From the NCBI RefSeq assembly GCF_003996965.1, contig NZ_QWDM01000003.1, positions 124,001 through 188,000 on the forward strand: a stretch of DNA of 64,000 nucleotides, in the 5' to 3' direction. Both the position numbers and the translations under genes were made by a program. Source of the DNA: Flavobacterium cupreum (lineage in GTDB: Bacteria > Bacteroidota > Bacteroidia > Flavobacteriales > Flavobacteriaceae). The notes under the pieces are model-generated. The model was not told where the DNA came from. It saw nothing but the letters and a program-made list of their open reading frames with translations, and ran no database searches. Shown piece after piece: positions 36,408 to 45,925 of this stretch. How positions within the stretch are numbered: the stretch's first letter is position 1; every line of letters begins with the position of its first letter.

Positions 36408-36614
36408 ATGAAAAATTATTATGTAAACAAAAATGCACAATCGAACGGTGATCACGAAGTGCATACAGAGGATTGTAAATATTTGCCAATTTCAACTAAT
36501 AGAAAACTTCTTGGTGAATATTCAAGCTGCAAGCCTGCAGTTACGGAAGCAAAGAAAACCTATTCTCAGTCTAACGGTTGCGAAACCTGTTGTTCCGATT
36601 GTCATACCAGCTAA
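36408..36614 (+). CDS. Small Cys/His protein, first gene of a six-gene operon
   Basis: 68 residues with no signal peptide. Two clusters, HEVHTEDCK and GCETCCSDCHTS, could bind a metal ion. The HxxDC...C arrangement resembles the small secreted protein at 40504 (HYKENCRG...C). Seven bases separate it from the DUF4236 gene, so it starts a tight operon. Function unknown; metal binding is inference. Confidence 0.65.
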   Translation: MKNYYVNKNAQSNGDHEVHTEDCKYLPISTNRKLLGEYSSCKPAVTEAKKTYSQSNGCETCCSDCHTS

Positions 36615-36620
36615 AGTATC

Positions 36621-36851
36621 ATGGGCTTTCGATTTCAAAAAAGAGTAAAACTTGGAGGAGGACTTGGATTAAACATCAGTAGATCCGGAATTTCTCCAAG
36701 TTTAAGAACAAAAATGGGAACTTTTAGTAAAAATGGCTATTCGACCAAAACCGGTATATCCGGAGTACGATACCAAAATAGTGGCTGTTTGGTATTCTTT
36801 CTATTTACAGGAGCCATAACATTTTTAATTTATACAATAAAACATCTATAA
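36621..36851 (+). CDS. DUF4236 protein
   Basis: 76 residues. The N-terminal half is the DUF4236 signature: MGFRFQKRVKLGGGLGLNIS, then SGISPSLRTKMGTFS and YSTKTGISGVRY. One C-terminal transmembrane helix follows (about 56-72). DUF4236 is widespread in bacteria and in small-protein clusters but has no defined function. It lies second in the operon, 2 bases before the next gene. Confidence 0.85.
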   Translation: MGFRFQKRVKLGGGLGLNISRSGISPSLRTKMGTFSKNGYSTKTGISGVRYQNSGCLVFFLFTGAITFLIYTIKHL

Positions 36852-36853
36852 TT

Positions 36854-37183
36854 ATGGGATACAGAAAAGGATATTACAAAAAAGACGGAACATACGTTCA
36901 GGGACATTATGCCAATAACAGATCCAAATCGTTTTCAAATAAAAATAATGGATGCCTGGTGCTTCTTTTAGCAGCATTGTTATTGGCGTTACCAATATCA
37001 TGTTCAGATTCATCTTCATCTTCAGAACCAACAACTTGTCCCACTAAAACCTGTGGTGATTTTTCATCTCAATCTGCTGCACAATCTACCTATAACAGTA
37101 ATAAAAGCTGTTATAAAAATCTGGATGCCGACGGAGACGGAATTGCCTGCGAAAATTTATCAAAACAAATATCAAAACAATGA
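36854..37183 (+). CDS. Excalibur calcium-binding-domain protein
   Basis: 109 residues. A short basic start (YRKGYYKKDGTYVQGHYANN) is followed by a transmembrane or signal-like helix (about 36-53) and a Ser-rich linker. The Excalibur domain comes last: TCGDFSSQSAAQ, then LDADGDGIACENL, an EF-hand-like DxDxDG loop bracketed by cysteines. The domain probably lies outside the inner membrane and binds calcium. The stop overlaps the start of the TerB-like gene by 4 bases. Confidence 0.88.
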   Translation: MGYRKGYYKKDGTYVQGHYANNRSKSFSNKNNGCLVLLLAALLLALPISCSDSSSSSEPTTCPTKTCGDFSSQSAAQSTYNSNKSCYKNLDADGDGIACENLSKQISKQ

Positions 37184-37575
37184 TAACACTAGAACTTAAA
37201 AGCCATTTCCTCAGATTATATCAAATGGCGTTATCCGATGATCAGTTTGATGTATTAGAACTTCAGATGCTGTATCATTTTGCCGATGAACGCGGCATTC
37301 CGAAAGAGGAACTCGATAAACTTTTCCAGAATCCGGTGAATAGCGAATTTGTTATTCCCGAAGAGCTGACGACACGAATAGAATACTTATACGATTTTAC
37401 AAGAATCATCTGGGCCGACGGGAAAATTACCGATGATGAATTGAATATGCTGAAGAAGTATTGCAGGAAGTTTAATTTCCTGGACGAAAACATCACTGAT
37501 TTATCGAACTATCTCATTGATTGTGTGCAGAAAAACATTCAAAAGGAAGAAATTATTAGTCAATTAAATGCTTAG
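37180..37575 (+). CDS. TerB-like helical protein
   Basis: 131 residues, all-helical, cytoplasmic, with the TerB-type pattern of acidic helix-loop turns: MALSDDQFDVLELQMLYHFADERG and a second turn IIWADGKITDDELNMLKKY. TerB-like domains act at the membrane in stress and tellurite-type systems and may bind divalent metal. It overlaps the Excalibur gene by 4 bases and lies 3 bases before the next, so its partners are the membrane genes of this operon. Confidence 0.8.
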   Translation: MITLELKSHFLRLYQMALSDDQFDVLELQMLYHFADERGIPKEELDKLFQNPVNSEFVIPEELTTRIEYLYDFTRIIWADGKITDDELNMLKKYCRKFNFLDENITDLSNYLIDCVQKNIQKEEIISQLNA

Positions 37576-37578
37576 CTT

Positions 37579-38847
37579 ATGAAATCACTTACACAACTAT
37601 TCAGCCTGAAAAAAACCGAGGATTCTCCCTTCAGTCTTTTTCAGGAAAATGAAGAAGACAGAGAACAAATCAGAATCACCTATTACCAAAGCGGATTTGC
37701 AGCTTCTATTAAAGCAACCGGAAAACCTATTGTACTAAAAGCCTGTCTCCAGAACCTTTATATGAGTTTTGAAGACCAGTGCCGAAAACAAAAACTGGAA
37801 CAGGACCGACTGAAGCAGCCGTATCGCGAAGAACAGGAAAAAAACAGAACGGAACTTAAGAAATGTGAAGCGGCCATTCGCATTTACGAAAAGAAAGAAC
37901 AGGACATTAATGATAGTGTTGACCAGATCAAAAATGAAATTATTGAAGTCAAACGCAATCCTGACAAATACGGAATCGAAGACGGAAAAGGCCTGAAAGC
38001 CCAGTTTTATATCGGCTTGTTTTTGCTTCTTCCTATAACGCTTTATGTACTTGTTTTTTATATTTCAGCTTCTTATTCTGCCTTTTTTAAAGAGTTTGCC
38101 AATGATAGCCTGACAGCCGCTATTTTTGATGCGGATGCACTGACCAATTCTTTCAAAGCAAGCTGGCTTGAAGGTGTGCTGGTGGTTACGATTCCGTTTG
38201 TCTTTATGGGATTGGGTTATGTCATTCATATGGTTCAGAAAGGAAAAGGCCTTAAAAATCTCTTCAGAATGATTGCTTTGTTCCTGACCACTTTTTTGTT
38301 TGATGCCCTGCTGGCTTACCAGATCGAAAAGAAGATTTATGAGTTTAATAAAACAACCGATTCTTCCCCTTATAATCTAAATATTGCTTTGGGAGAAGCG
38401 GAATTCTGGATGATCATTTTTGCCGGATTTGTGGTCTACATTATCTGGGGACTTGTTTTTGATTTTGTCATGAAGGAATTTGAAAACATTGATAAAATCA
38501 GAGCTTTCATAAGAGGTAAAAAAGAAAATCTTCTTGATCTGGAAAAACTAAAAAAAGACTATATCAATAAGACCAATGACTTCAAACAACAGGTGATTAC
38601 CATTACCGGAAAAATCTCGGAACTTCAGTCCAAAATCGATGGTTTTGTATTTCCTGTAAAAGAATATTTGCATTACCATCACCAATACAAGGAAGGCTGG
38701 TTTCAGGCCATCAATACGGAAATAGCCCTGGCTCATAAAGAAAAAACAGAACTACTGGAAAACTGTGAACTTCATTCCGAAGAACATCTGAGTAAGCTAA
38801 ATTTAACCGATCCGGACTTTCAGCATTTGGTATATTTTAAAAATTAA
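37579..38847 (+). CDS. Coiled-coil four-TM membrane protein
   Basis: 422 residues. A short N-terminal domain leads into a long charged coiled coil (about 70-130). Four hydrophobic helices follow (about 146-170, 197-216, 228-248 and 274-297). A second coiled coil (about 300-360) and a helical tail ending in HLVYFKN complete it. The arrangement of coiled coils on both sides of a membrane block is typical of a membrane scaffold or sensor. No family recognised. Operon partners are the TerB-like and VWA-like genes. Confidence 0.75.
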   Translation: MKSLTQLFSLKKTEDSPFSLFQENEEDREQIRITYYQSGFAASIKATGKPIVLKACLQNLYMSFEDQCRKQKLEQDRLKQPYREEQEKNRTELKKCEAAIRIYEKKEQDINDSVDQIKNEIIEVKRNPDKYGIEDGKGLKAQFYIGLFLLLPITLYVLVFYISASYSAFFKEFANDSLTAAIFDADALTNSFKASWLEGVLVVTIPFVFMGLGYVIHMVQKGKGLKNLFRMIALFLTTFLFDALLAYQIEKKIYEFNKTTDSSPYNLNIALGEAEFWMIIFAGFVVYIIWGLVFDFVMKEFENIDKIRAFIRGKKENLLDLEKLKKDYINKTNDFKQQVITITGKISELQSKIDGFVFPVKEYLHYHHQYKEGWFQAINTEIALAHKEKTELLENCELHSEEHLSKLNLTDPDFQHLVYFKN

Positions 38848-38851
38848 TTTT

Positions 38852-39754
38852 ATGAAAAACGTACTAAAAACATTGACTCTTTCCTTAGTATTGGCTGTTG
38901 CTTTTTCCTGCGGAAAGGATTCTGATAAAAACGAAAAAGAATCCGTAACTAAAAATCCTGCCGCAGAAAATTATAACATTAGCCTGCTGCTGGATTTATC
39001 GGACAGGATTAGCCTGGAGAAAAATCCAAATCCGACCATGGAATATTACCAGAGGGATTTAGGATACATTAAATCGGTTTCGGAGTCCTTTACACAACAT
39101 TTAAAATCCAAAAGAATACGGCAGATTAATGATAAAATGCAATTGTTTTTTAACCCTGAGCCGAAAGATCCGGAGATCAATTCGATTTCAGAAAAACTGA
39201 AAATTGTTATTGATAAAGATAATGCTTCGAAGGATTTACTGAATTCCATAAACTCCAATTATGCCGCGCAGACCTCAAAAATCTACGAATCGGCCCTAAA
39301 AGACAATAACTTTGTCGGGTCGGATATCTGGAGCTTTTTTGATGCCAAGGTGAAAGATCAATGTATTCAAAGCGGAGCTCGTAACATACTCGTTATCCTG
39401 ACAGACGGCTATATGTATTACGACAGCACGATCATGAAAGAAGCCAACCGAACCACTTTTATTACGCCTGATTTTATCCGGAAAAATGGACTGAATACAA
39501 AAGACTGGGAGCAGAAATTACAAAAGGAAGATTTTGGTTTTATCAAAGCCGGCGATGATTTATCGAATCTGGAAGTTTTGGTTTTGGGAATTAATCCCGG
39601 TAAAAATAATCCCTATGAGGAGAAAGTGATAAAAGCCTACTGGACCAAATGGTTTACTGAAATGAAAGTAAAACATTTTGAAATCAAAAGTGCCGGTTTA
39701 CCGTCTGATATGGAAAAAATTATCAGGGATTTTATATTGGAAAATCAGCATTAA
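38852..39754 (+). CDS. VWA-like lipoprotein
   Basis: 300 residues. Lipobox signal (LVLAVAFSCGK), then a von Willebrand factor A-like fold: the strand SLLLDLSDRISL (DxSxR-type variant of the MIDAS DxSxS), a long helical middle, NILVILTDGYMYYDST (the second acidic TDG loop) and VLVLGINPG. MIDAS residues are only partly conserved, so metal-dependent ligand binding is uncertain. Likely anchored in the periplasm-facing membrane and partnered with the four-TM protein 4 bases upstream. A terminator follows. Confidence 0.75.
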   Translation: MKNVLKTLTLSLVLAVAFSCGKDSDKNEKESVTKNPAAENYNISLLLDLSDRISLEKNPNPTMEYYQRDLGYIKSVSESFTQHLKSKRIRQINDKMQLFFNPEPKDPEINSISEKLKIVIDKDNASKDLLNSINSNYAAQTSKIYESALKDNNFVGSDIWSFFDAKVKDQCIQSGARNILVILTDGYMYYDSTIMKEANRTTFITPDFIRKNGLNTKDWEQKLQKEDFGFIKAGDDLSNLEVLVLGINPGKNNPYEEKVIKAYWTKWFTEMKVKHFEIKSAGLPSDMEKIIRDFILENQH

Positions 39755-39785
39755 TTTGCAGCGCATTGAAACAAAACTACGTACT

Positions 39786-39814
39786 AAGAGGATTTTATAA
39801 TCCTCTTTTTTTTT
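39786..39814 (+). terminator. Rho-independent-type terminator
   Basis: A perfect 9-bp stem (39786-39794 with 39799-39807), a 4-base loop and a long T-run. It ends the six-gene operon. Confidence 0.85.
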
Positions 39815-40083
39815 ACAGCCAAAAACCAGTAGCTATTCACCGATTTACGGATTGCCATAAGCTTCCGATTTTTATTGGTTTTACATTTGAATAAATAATC
39901 AAAAGAACTAATAAATTATAAAAGATAAAATTGAAACTGTTTAAATTCAGGTATAAATACGCATCTATTGCATCGTATTCAAGTCTAAATTTATAACCTG
40001 TTTAAAATGTATCAATTACGTTCAGAATTAAACCCTGATGATTTGATGTATCATTCCACAACCTTTCTTAACAGCTGAAAATT
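39815..40083. other. Gene-free gap after the six-gene operon
   Basis: AT-rich; no gene, repeat or clear promoter box seen. Confidence 0.4.
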
Positions 40084-40485
40084 ATGATAAAAAAACTACT
40101 CTTTCTATTTCTGTTCCTGTTCATTAGCTGCAAAAAAGTAGTGCAGCCCCCAAAAATAAATAACTTCTACAAAGAAGCCATTACCGCCAATGACCGAAAA
40201 ATTATTACGCCGGAAGAAGCGAAAACCTATCATGTTGATACCGATTATCAATACGAATACCGCACCGGTAAATCCGGTCATTATGAGTATAACTATGATG
40301 TCAAAGGTGTCAGCGCCCAGGGTGATTCTGTTTTTGGAAACATTAATGTCCAGGGAAAAGTTGGTGCCGGAATACTGCGTTTCGATACCATTCCGGATAT
40401 TGAAATCAAAACGGAATGGACTGGTCAGGGAAAACTAAAAGCAACAGACAATCAGGCCAATGAATACTTTTTAATAGTCGATTAA
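40084..40485 (+). CDS. Small lipoprotein, unknown function
   Basis: 133 residues with a lipobox signal (LFLFLFISCKK). The mature part has a beta-rich RTGKSGHYEYNYDVKGVSAQGDS-type repeat pattern with alternating Gly and aromatic residues, ending KATDNQANEYFLIVD. No family I recognise. It is followed 18 bases later by the secreted Cys/His protein, so they are probably co-transcribed. Confidence 0.7.
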   Translation: MIKKLLFLFLFLFISCKKVVQPPKINNFYKEAITANDRKIITPEEAKTYHVDTDYQYEYRTGKSGHYEYNYDVKGVSAQGDSVFGNINVQGKVGAGILRFDTIPDIEIKTEWTGQGKLKATDNQANEYFLIVD

Positions 40486-40503
40486 AACATCAAAACTCAG
40501 CTT

Positions 40504-40713
40504 ATGAAATATGCCCCACTCCTGCTATTGATACTCCTTACCTCTTTTCATCCTGTAGAAACGAAAGTTTATATCTGTGGTCCCGTGGGAGCAAAAAAAT
40601 ACCATTATAAGGAAAACTGCCGCGGACTAACAGCTTGCAGGCATGAATTGACAAAAGTATCCGTTTCGCAGGCTCAGGGCTACGGACTGACGCTTTGCGG
40701 CTGGGAAGATTAA
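40504..40713 (+). CDS. Small secreted Cys/His protein
   Basis: 69 residues with a signal peptide (LLLLILLTSFHPVE). The mature 50 residues hold VYICGPVGAKKYHYKENCRGL, ACRHELTKVSVSQAQ and LTLCGWED, with four Cys and two His. It is a small, widespread secreted family of unknown function, related in pattern to the N-terminal part of the cytosolic protein at 36408. Confidence 0.75.
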   Translation: MKYAPLLLLILLTSFHPVETKVYICGPVGAKKYHYKENCRGLTACRHELTKVSVSQAQGYGLTLCGWED

Positions 40714-40745
40714 AAGGTTTCAAATTCGAAAATTCGGTAAAAAAG

Positions 40746-40777
40746 AAAAGCCTGCTCAAATTAATGAACAGGCTTTT
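40746..40777 (-). terminator. Terminator of the SusC/SusD transcript
   Basis: A 9-bp stem AAAAGCCTG/CAGGCTTTT with T-run on the - strand side, 26 bases beyond the susD-like stop. It may also stop the converging small gene at 40713. Confidence 0.75.
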
Positions 40778-40803
40778 ACGTAAAAATAAACTAACACAAA
40801 AAC

Positions 40804-42570
40804 TTAATTATACCCTTGATTTTGTTTGAATACTTTTTGATCGATAACGGTTTGTGGAATTGGAAATGCTCTTCTGAACGGTTGGGAAGCCGCTTTTGCA
40901 GTTCCGGCCAGATCAAATTTTCCAAAACGGATACTTTCCGGTCTTCTTTGCAATTCCCAGTACAATTCGAAACCTAATTCTTTGTATAATTGCTCTGCAT
41001 CTAAAGAAGTAAGGGCTTTTCCCGGAGCATTTGCAAATAAGGATTCTCTTGTTCTGCTGGTACGCAATTTGTTTAAATCGTCCATTGCTAAACCTGTACT
41101 TCCTTTTCTGAAATAAGCTTCTGCTCTCATGGCATACATTCCACCTAAACGGAATAACGGAATATCAACATTACTGTTACCGTTTCCTCCTTCCGGATCA
41201 AATTCATATTTAAAAACACGTGCTCCCTGATTGATTTCATTTTGGGCAAAAACAGATTTATTAGGATCTGCAAATGTTAATGTTGGCGTAAAATTCATTC
41301 TTGTACCCGTACTTTTTTCCATAAACAATGGAGAAACTTTAATACGGTTTCCTACCATTTCAAGAGATCCCGAAGGCAATAATATAGGCCCATACTGAAG
41401 TCCGGCCTGAATTCCTCTGTTAAAATGAAACCATGGCAGGTTGGCACTTTTAGGTACGATGTCAGTTGCAGGAACACTTACATCTGTACCATCATTCATA
41501 AACCAGGTACCATCAGCATATTGGTAATGCTGCTCAAATCTTGGATCGTCGTGATTACCAGCCCATGAGGCATAGAATTCCGGAGTGGTACAAGCTGCAT
41601 TTGTTCCTCTGTTTGCGGCAGATGCTCTTTGGTTACGCTCCATACATACGTAAGCGAAACTGTTAGAACCGTTTCTGATGTAATCTATCTTTTGAGTAAT
41701 GGCAAAAATAAGCTCTTTTCCATTTTCATTATTTCTTGCAAAGTTTTTGAAAAAATCACTTTCCAGACTATATTTCCCTGAATCGATTAGTAATGAGGTA
41801 TAATAAATTACACGGTCCATGTCTGTTCCTGTACCTGATACGGCAGGTTCATTAAAATTAAAAGCTGACGCAGCATTATAACGGTCTTTAAATACCGCAC
41901 GATTCAGGTACATTGTAGCTAAAAAGGCATAACCCGCTTGTTTGGTGAATCTTCCGTGGTGGGTACGTTGTGTACCAATGTCAGCTAAATCAGGCAGTAA
42001 AGCTTCAACATCAGTGATCAGTTTATCAATCTGAGTATCTGCTTTTAAAATTTGTAAAGTCGCTTTTGGATCCATTGGATCTTTATAGGGAGCCTGTCCG
42101 TATAAATCCAAAGTGGTATACGTGTAAAAAGCCAAAAGTGCTTTTGCTTCTGCAGTAAATAATTTCTTTTCAGGAATTGAACTTTGTTCAGCCGATTGGA
42201 TAGCTGTTATACAACGTGTGATACCATTTGTTAATAGATCCCAGTTGCCTACAATAATTGAATTACTGGAGCTCCAGGTAAATTCGTGCATGTCTCTCCA
42301 TTTTCCGCCATCTCCCCAGTCACTCCCGCGGGTTGGCAAAATAGCTTCATCTGTAGTATATTCCTGCATGGCAAAAATGGCTCCATGATCAACGAAGGTT
42401 CCGTCACCCAATCTGTCATAAGCGGCAGCAAGTGAACCCGCAGGATCTGAAACTGTATTTCCGGGTATTTCATCTAAAAAAACTTCATCCAGATCGGTAC
42501 AGCTGTTCAGAAGAAAAATAAAAGAGAATAATGTTAAAAATTTTATGCTTAAAAATGTCTTTGTCTTCAT
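40804..42570 (-). CDS. RagB/SusD-family outer-membrane lipoprotein
   Basis: 588 residues with a lipobox signal (FLLNSCTDLDE), the SusD N-terminal segment, a TPR-like helical middle and the conserved C-terminus (YKELGFELYWELQRRPESIRFGKF). SusD-like proteins bind ligand on the surface and close the lid of the SusC channel. The neighbouring SusC starts 3 bases upstream, and the ligand may relate to the PI-PLC and phosphoesterase next to this locus. Confidence 0.93.
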   Translation of the reverse strand: MKTKTFLSIKFLTLFSFIFLLNSCTDLDEVFLDEIPGNTVSDPAGSLAAAYDRLGDGTFVDHGAIFAMQEYTTDEAILPTRGSDWGDGGKWRDMHEFTWSSSNSIIVGNWDLLTNGITRCITAIQSAEQSSIPEKKLFTAEAKALLAFYTYTTLDLYGQAPYKDPMDPKATLQILKADTQIDKLITDVEALLPDLADIGTQRTHHGRFTKQAGYAFLATMYLNRAVFKDRYNAASAFNFNEPAVSGTGTDMDRVIYYTSLLIDSGKYSLESDFFKNFARNNENGKELIFAITQKIDYIRNGSNSFAYVCMERNQRASAANRGTNAACTTPEFYASWAGNHDDPRFEQHYQYADGTWFMNDGTDVSVPATDIVPKSANLPWFHFNRGIQAGLQYGPILLPSGSLEMVGNRIKVSPLFMEKSTGTRMNFTPTLTFADPNKSVFAQNEINQGARVFKYEFDPEGGNGNSNVDIPLFRLGGMYAMRAEAYFRKGSTGLAMDDLNKLRTSRTRESLFANAPGKALTSLDAEQLYKELGFELYWELQRRPESIRFGKFDLAGTAKAASQPFRRAFPIPQTVIDQKVFKQNQGYN

Positions 42571-42573
42571 AAT

Positions 42574-45500
42574 TTATAATTTTAAAGTTGCTCCGAAACT
42601 GAACGTTCTCGAAGTTGGATAAGCTGCGTAATCAATACCGATAGACTGGTTTCCGTCGGTTGCTTTAGGAGTGTTTACTAATGGATCAAATCCTGTGTAA
42701 TTTGTAATTGTAATTAGGTTATTTCCTGTAACATAAAGTGTTAAGCCATTCATCCAGTTCAATCCTTTCAAATCAAAATTGTACCCTATACGTGCCGCAT
42801 TTAATCTTATAAAATCAGATTTTTCCAGGAAAAGTGTAGACAAAATTGGCGAGTTTGTTGGGTTTGCCCCTGACTCATAATATCCTGTTGCCACGTTACG
42901 ATCTGATGCTAAGTTGTTAATATTTAAAGCATTCAATCCTGTATTATTCAACAAATAACCACCTGTTTGTCCAATAATTGAGAATGAAAAACTAAAGTTT
43001 TTATATCTCATATCACTGTTGAAACCGTAATAAAAAGTTGGCAAAGCTCCTTCAATAATAATTCGGTCGCTGTTATCAATTTTACCGTCTCCATTCTGGT
43101 CTTTAAATATGTTTGCTCCATTTTGATCAAAACCAGTGTGCTCTAACAAATAGAATGAACCAGCCGAGTAACCGCTTTTGTAAATATTAGCATTAACACC
43201 TGATTGTCCAGGACCGGAAATAGCACCTGTTAAGATTTCTGAAAGCGGTAAGTTTTCAATTTTGTTGTTTAATGTTGATCCGTTCACATCAACATTCCAG
43301 CTGAAATCTTTGCTGTCGATGATTTTAGAACCCAGGGTAATCTCAATACCCTTATTAACAATTTTACCGTCAATATTTGTCCAGATAAATTTTGTCTGAC
43401 TCAAAGGAGTTGAATTTATAAACAAAATAGCATCTGTAGTTGTTTTATTAAAATAGTCTACAGTTCCATAAAATTTGTCATTCCATAAATTAAAATCAAG
43501 ACCTAAATTATATTGTGTAACAACTTCCCATTTTAAATCCGGATTTGCTGTTCTGGAAACAGAAACACCATTTACAAGATTTAAATCATCATATAAATAA
43601 TATCCGTCCGGGCCAGCCAAAGAGTAACTGGCCTTAGTTTGTTTATTTGGTACTTCCTGATTTCCTGTTTGTCCCCAGCTTGCTCTAAGCTTTAGGTTAT
43701 TGATTGTTTGAGAATCTTTCAGGAAATTTTCATTAGAAATATTCCATCCTAAAGCAAATGAAGGGAAATAACCGTATTTGTTATTATCTCCAAAACGTGT
43801 AGAACCATCAGCTCTCATAGAAGCTGTCAATAAGTATTTATTATCAAAACTGTAATTTAATCTTCCGAAATAAGATTGCAATTCGTTTTCCTGAGCATAA
43901 CCTGTTGTACCAGACTGCGTTCCTGCAAAACCTGGATTAATAGATGGTTTTACACCTGCTCCCTGCGCTGAAATTCCATCAATACTGAAACTTGTTCCCG
44001 ATCTTTCAAATTTTTGATAAGAGAATCCGCCAAGAACTTCAAATTTATGTTTATCTAATGCCTTACTATAAGTTAGGTAATGTTCAATCAATGAATTTTT
44101 TGAATCCAGATTGTTCTGAACATATTTACCTTTTGGATTTAAATCGGTAAGGTTGGGATAAATTGTAGTATTTCTTTCTGATGTAGAGCGATCTATACCA
44201 ATATTTAATTTATATTCTAATCCGTTGATAATTCTGAAAGAAGCCTCCAGATTTCCTAAAACTCTTAACGTACGCGTTTGATCTTCATAAATGCTTAATA
44301 AATAAGCCGGGTTATAATGTGCGTTCATATTAAAATTGGTGTACTTTCCGTTAGCATCAAAAACGGATCTGGTTGGATTAGCCATCAGAGTATGTACGAT
44401 CAATTGTCCGTTAGAACCACCATCATCACTTGTTGGAACTCCATCATCTGTAGTCTGGCTCGCAGTAAGATTCAGTTTTACATTTAAACGTTTGTTGTCT
44501 AAAAAGGATTCGGCAGCATTAATCCTACCGGAAAGACGTTTAAAATTACTGTTATTAATAATTCCCTGCTGATCCATTTGTGCAACAGATGCATAGTAGT
44601 TGCCTGACTCTGTTTGTTTAGCAAAAGACAATGAATTATTTTTAGTAACTGCACTTCTAAAAATAACATCCTGCCAGTCTGTGTTTCCGCCATGATCAAA
44701 TGCTTTATCTTTTATAGCACTTCTATATTGTTTTGCATCTAAAACATCTAATTTATGAGCAACTCCCGAAACTCCCATATAAGAGTCAAACGTTAATGTT
44801 CCTTCGCCTTTAGATCCTTTTTTAGTGGTAACCAATACCACTCCATTAGATCCTCTTGCCCCGTAAATAGCCGCTGCAGAGGCATCTTTAAGAACTGTAA
44901 TCGATTCGATATCACTTGTATTCAAAAAGTTTAATGGATTTTTTGCAGTTGAACTTCCAAAACCAACATTAGTTCCGGCAGGGCTGGTATCATCATTAGA
45001 CAATGGCATACCATCCACCACAAACAAAGGTGTGCTTCCGCTTCTGATAGATCCAACGCCACGAATCGTAACATTTACACCAGCTCCCGGCTCACCGCTT
45101 GTACTCACCACACGAACTCCGGCCACTTTTCCTTGCAATAGATTATCGACAGAAACGTTTACACCTTGCTTAAAATTAGTCGCTTCTAGCTGTGTTACCG
45201 CTCCGGTAACGTCTTTTTTAGACTGTTTACCATACCCTACAACCACAACTTCACTCAATTCTGAGGTATTTGGCTCTAATTTTATGGTCATGAAATTCTG
45301 TTGTACAGCAACCGTTTTCGTTTGATAACCCAAATAAGAAATTTCAATTGTTTTGCCTTCCGTTACCGAAAGTTCGAATTCCCCGTCAAAATTAGTAATG
45401 GTAGCATTTTTAGTGGCTGTTTCTAAAATAGTTACGCCCGGCATTGGTACATCGTTTTCGTCAACAATCTTTCCTTTTACCTTAATTTTGTCTGCTGCTT

Positions 45501-45852
45501 CCGAAATTTTAACCGGAGCAGTTTTCTGAATTAAAACTAATTTTCCGTTGATGTTGTAATTGAAATTCGCTTTTTTAGAAAGGTCACTTAAAATTACAGC
45601 TACAGATTCGTTCGTATAATTTACTGTGTAAACCGTATTATCTGAAATAATGGCTTGCCCGTAACTGAATTTGTAATCTGTTTGCTGGCTTAATTTCGAA
45701 AAAATAGAAACCAGTGTTGCTTTTTCTATTTTATTATTTACATTTGATTTTTTGTAATGCGTTGTACTGTAACCACTTTGAACGGTCAGTAACGCCAGCG
45801 CTAAAAAGAAGATTCCCTTCAGAAGATTTAAATTGATTCGTTTAAAATACAT
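42574..45852 (-). CDS. SusC/RagA TonB-dependent receptor with STN domain
   Basis: 1092 residues. A signal peptide and an N-terminal STN secretin/TonB signalling domain (about 40-110) identify it as a receptor that talks to a FecR anti-sigma factor. A carboxypeptidase-regulatory-like domain (about 125-200) and a plug with the SusC motif (LKDASAAAIYGARGSNGVVLVTT) follow, then the 22-strand-type barrel to a C-terminal aromatic strand. It is probably a TonB-driven importer of the substrate captured by the SusD partner. The ECF sigma and FecR genes lie upstream in the same direction. Confidence 0.95.
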   Translation of the reverse strand: MYFKRINLNLLKGIFFLALALLTVQSGYSTTHYKKSNVNNKIEKATLVSIFSKLSQQTDYKFSYGQAIISDNTVYTVNYTNESVAVILSDLSKKANFNYNINGKLVLIQKTAPVKISEAADKIKVKGKIVDENDVPMPGVTILETATKNATITNFDGEFELSVTEGKTIEISYLGYQTKTVAVQQNFMTIKLEPNTSELSEVVVVGYGKQSKKDVTGAVTQLEATNFKQGVNVSVDNLLQGKVAGVRVVSTSGEPGAGVNVTIRGVGSIRSGSTPLFVVDGMPLSNDDTSPAGTNVGFGSSTAKNPLNFLNTSDIESITVLKDASAAAIYGARGSNGVVLVTTKKGSKGEGTLTFDSYMGVSGVAHKLDVLDAKQYRSAIKDKAFDHGGNTDWQDVIFRSAVTKNNSLSFAKQTESGNYYASVAQMDQQGIINNSNFKRLSGRINAAESFLDNKRLNVKLNLTASQTTDDGVPTSDDGGSNGQLIVHTLMANPTRSVFDANGKYTNFNMNAHYNPAYLLSIYEDQTRTLRVLGNLEASFRIINGLEYKLNIGIDRSTSERNTTIYPNLTDLNPKGKYVQNNLDSKNSLIEHYLTYSKALDKHKFEVLGGFSYQKFERSGTSFSIDGISAQGAGVKPSINPGFAGTQSGTTGYAQENELQSYFGRLNYSFDNKYLLTASMRADGSTRFGDNNKYGYFPSFALGWNISNENFLKDSQTINNLKLRASWGQTGNQEVPNKQTKASYSLAGPDGYYLYDDLNLVNGVSVSRTANPDLKWEVVTQYNLGLDFNLWNDKFYGTVDYFNKTTTDAILFINSTPLSQTKFIWTNIDGKIVNKGIEITLGSKIIDSKDFSWNVDVNGSTLNNKIENLPLSEILTGAISGPGQSGVNANIYKSGYSAGSFYLLEHTGFDQNGANIFKDQNGDGKIDNSDRIIIEGALPTFYYGFNSDMRYKNFSFSFSIIGQTGGYLLNNTGLNALNINNLASDRNVATGYYESGANPTNSPILSTLFLEKSDFIRLNAARIGYNFDLKGLNWMNGLTLYVTGNNLITITNYTGFDPLVNTPKATDGNQSIGIDYAAYPTSRTFSFGATLKL

Positions 45853-45925
45853 GATTTAAGTTATTGGTTTTTCGATACTTAATTATTAATCGCAGTTGTT
45901 CTCAGCAGCTGCTTTTTTTGTTTTT

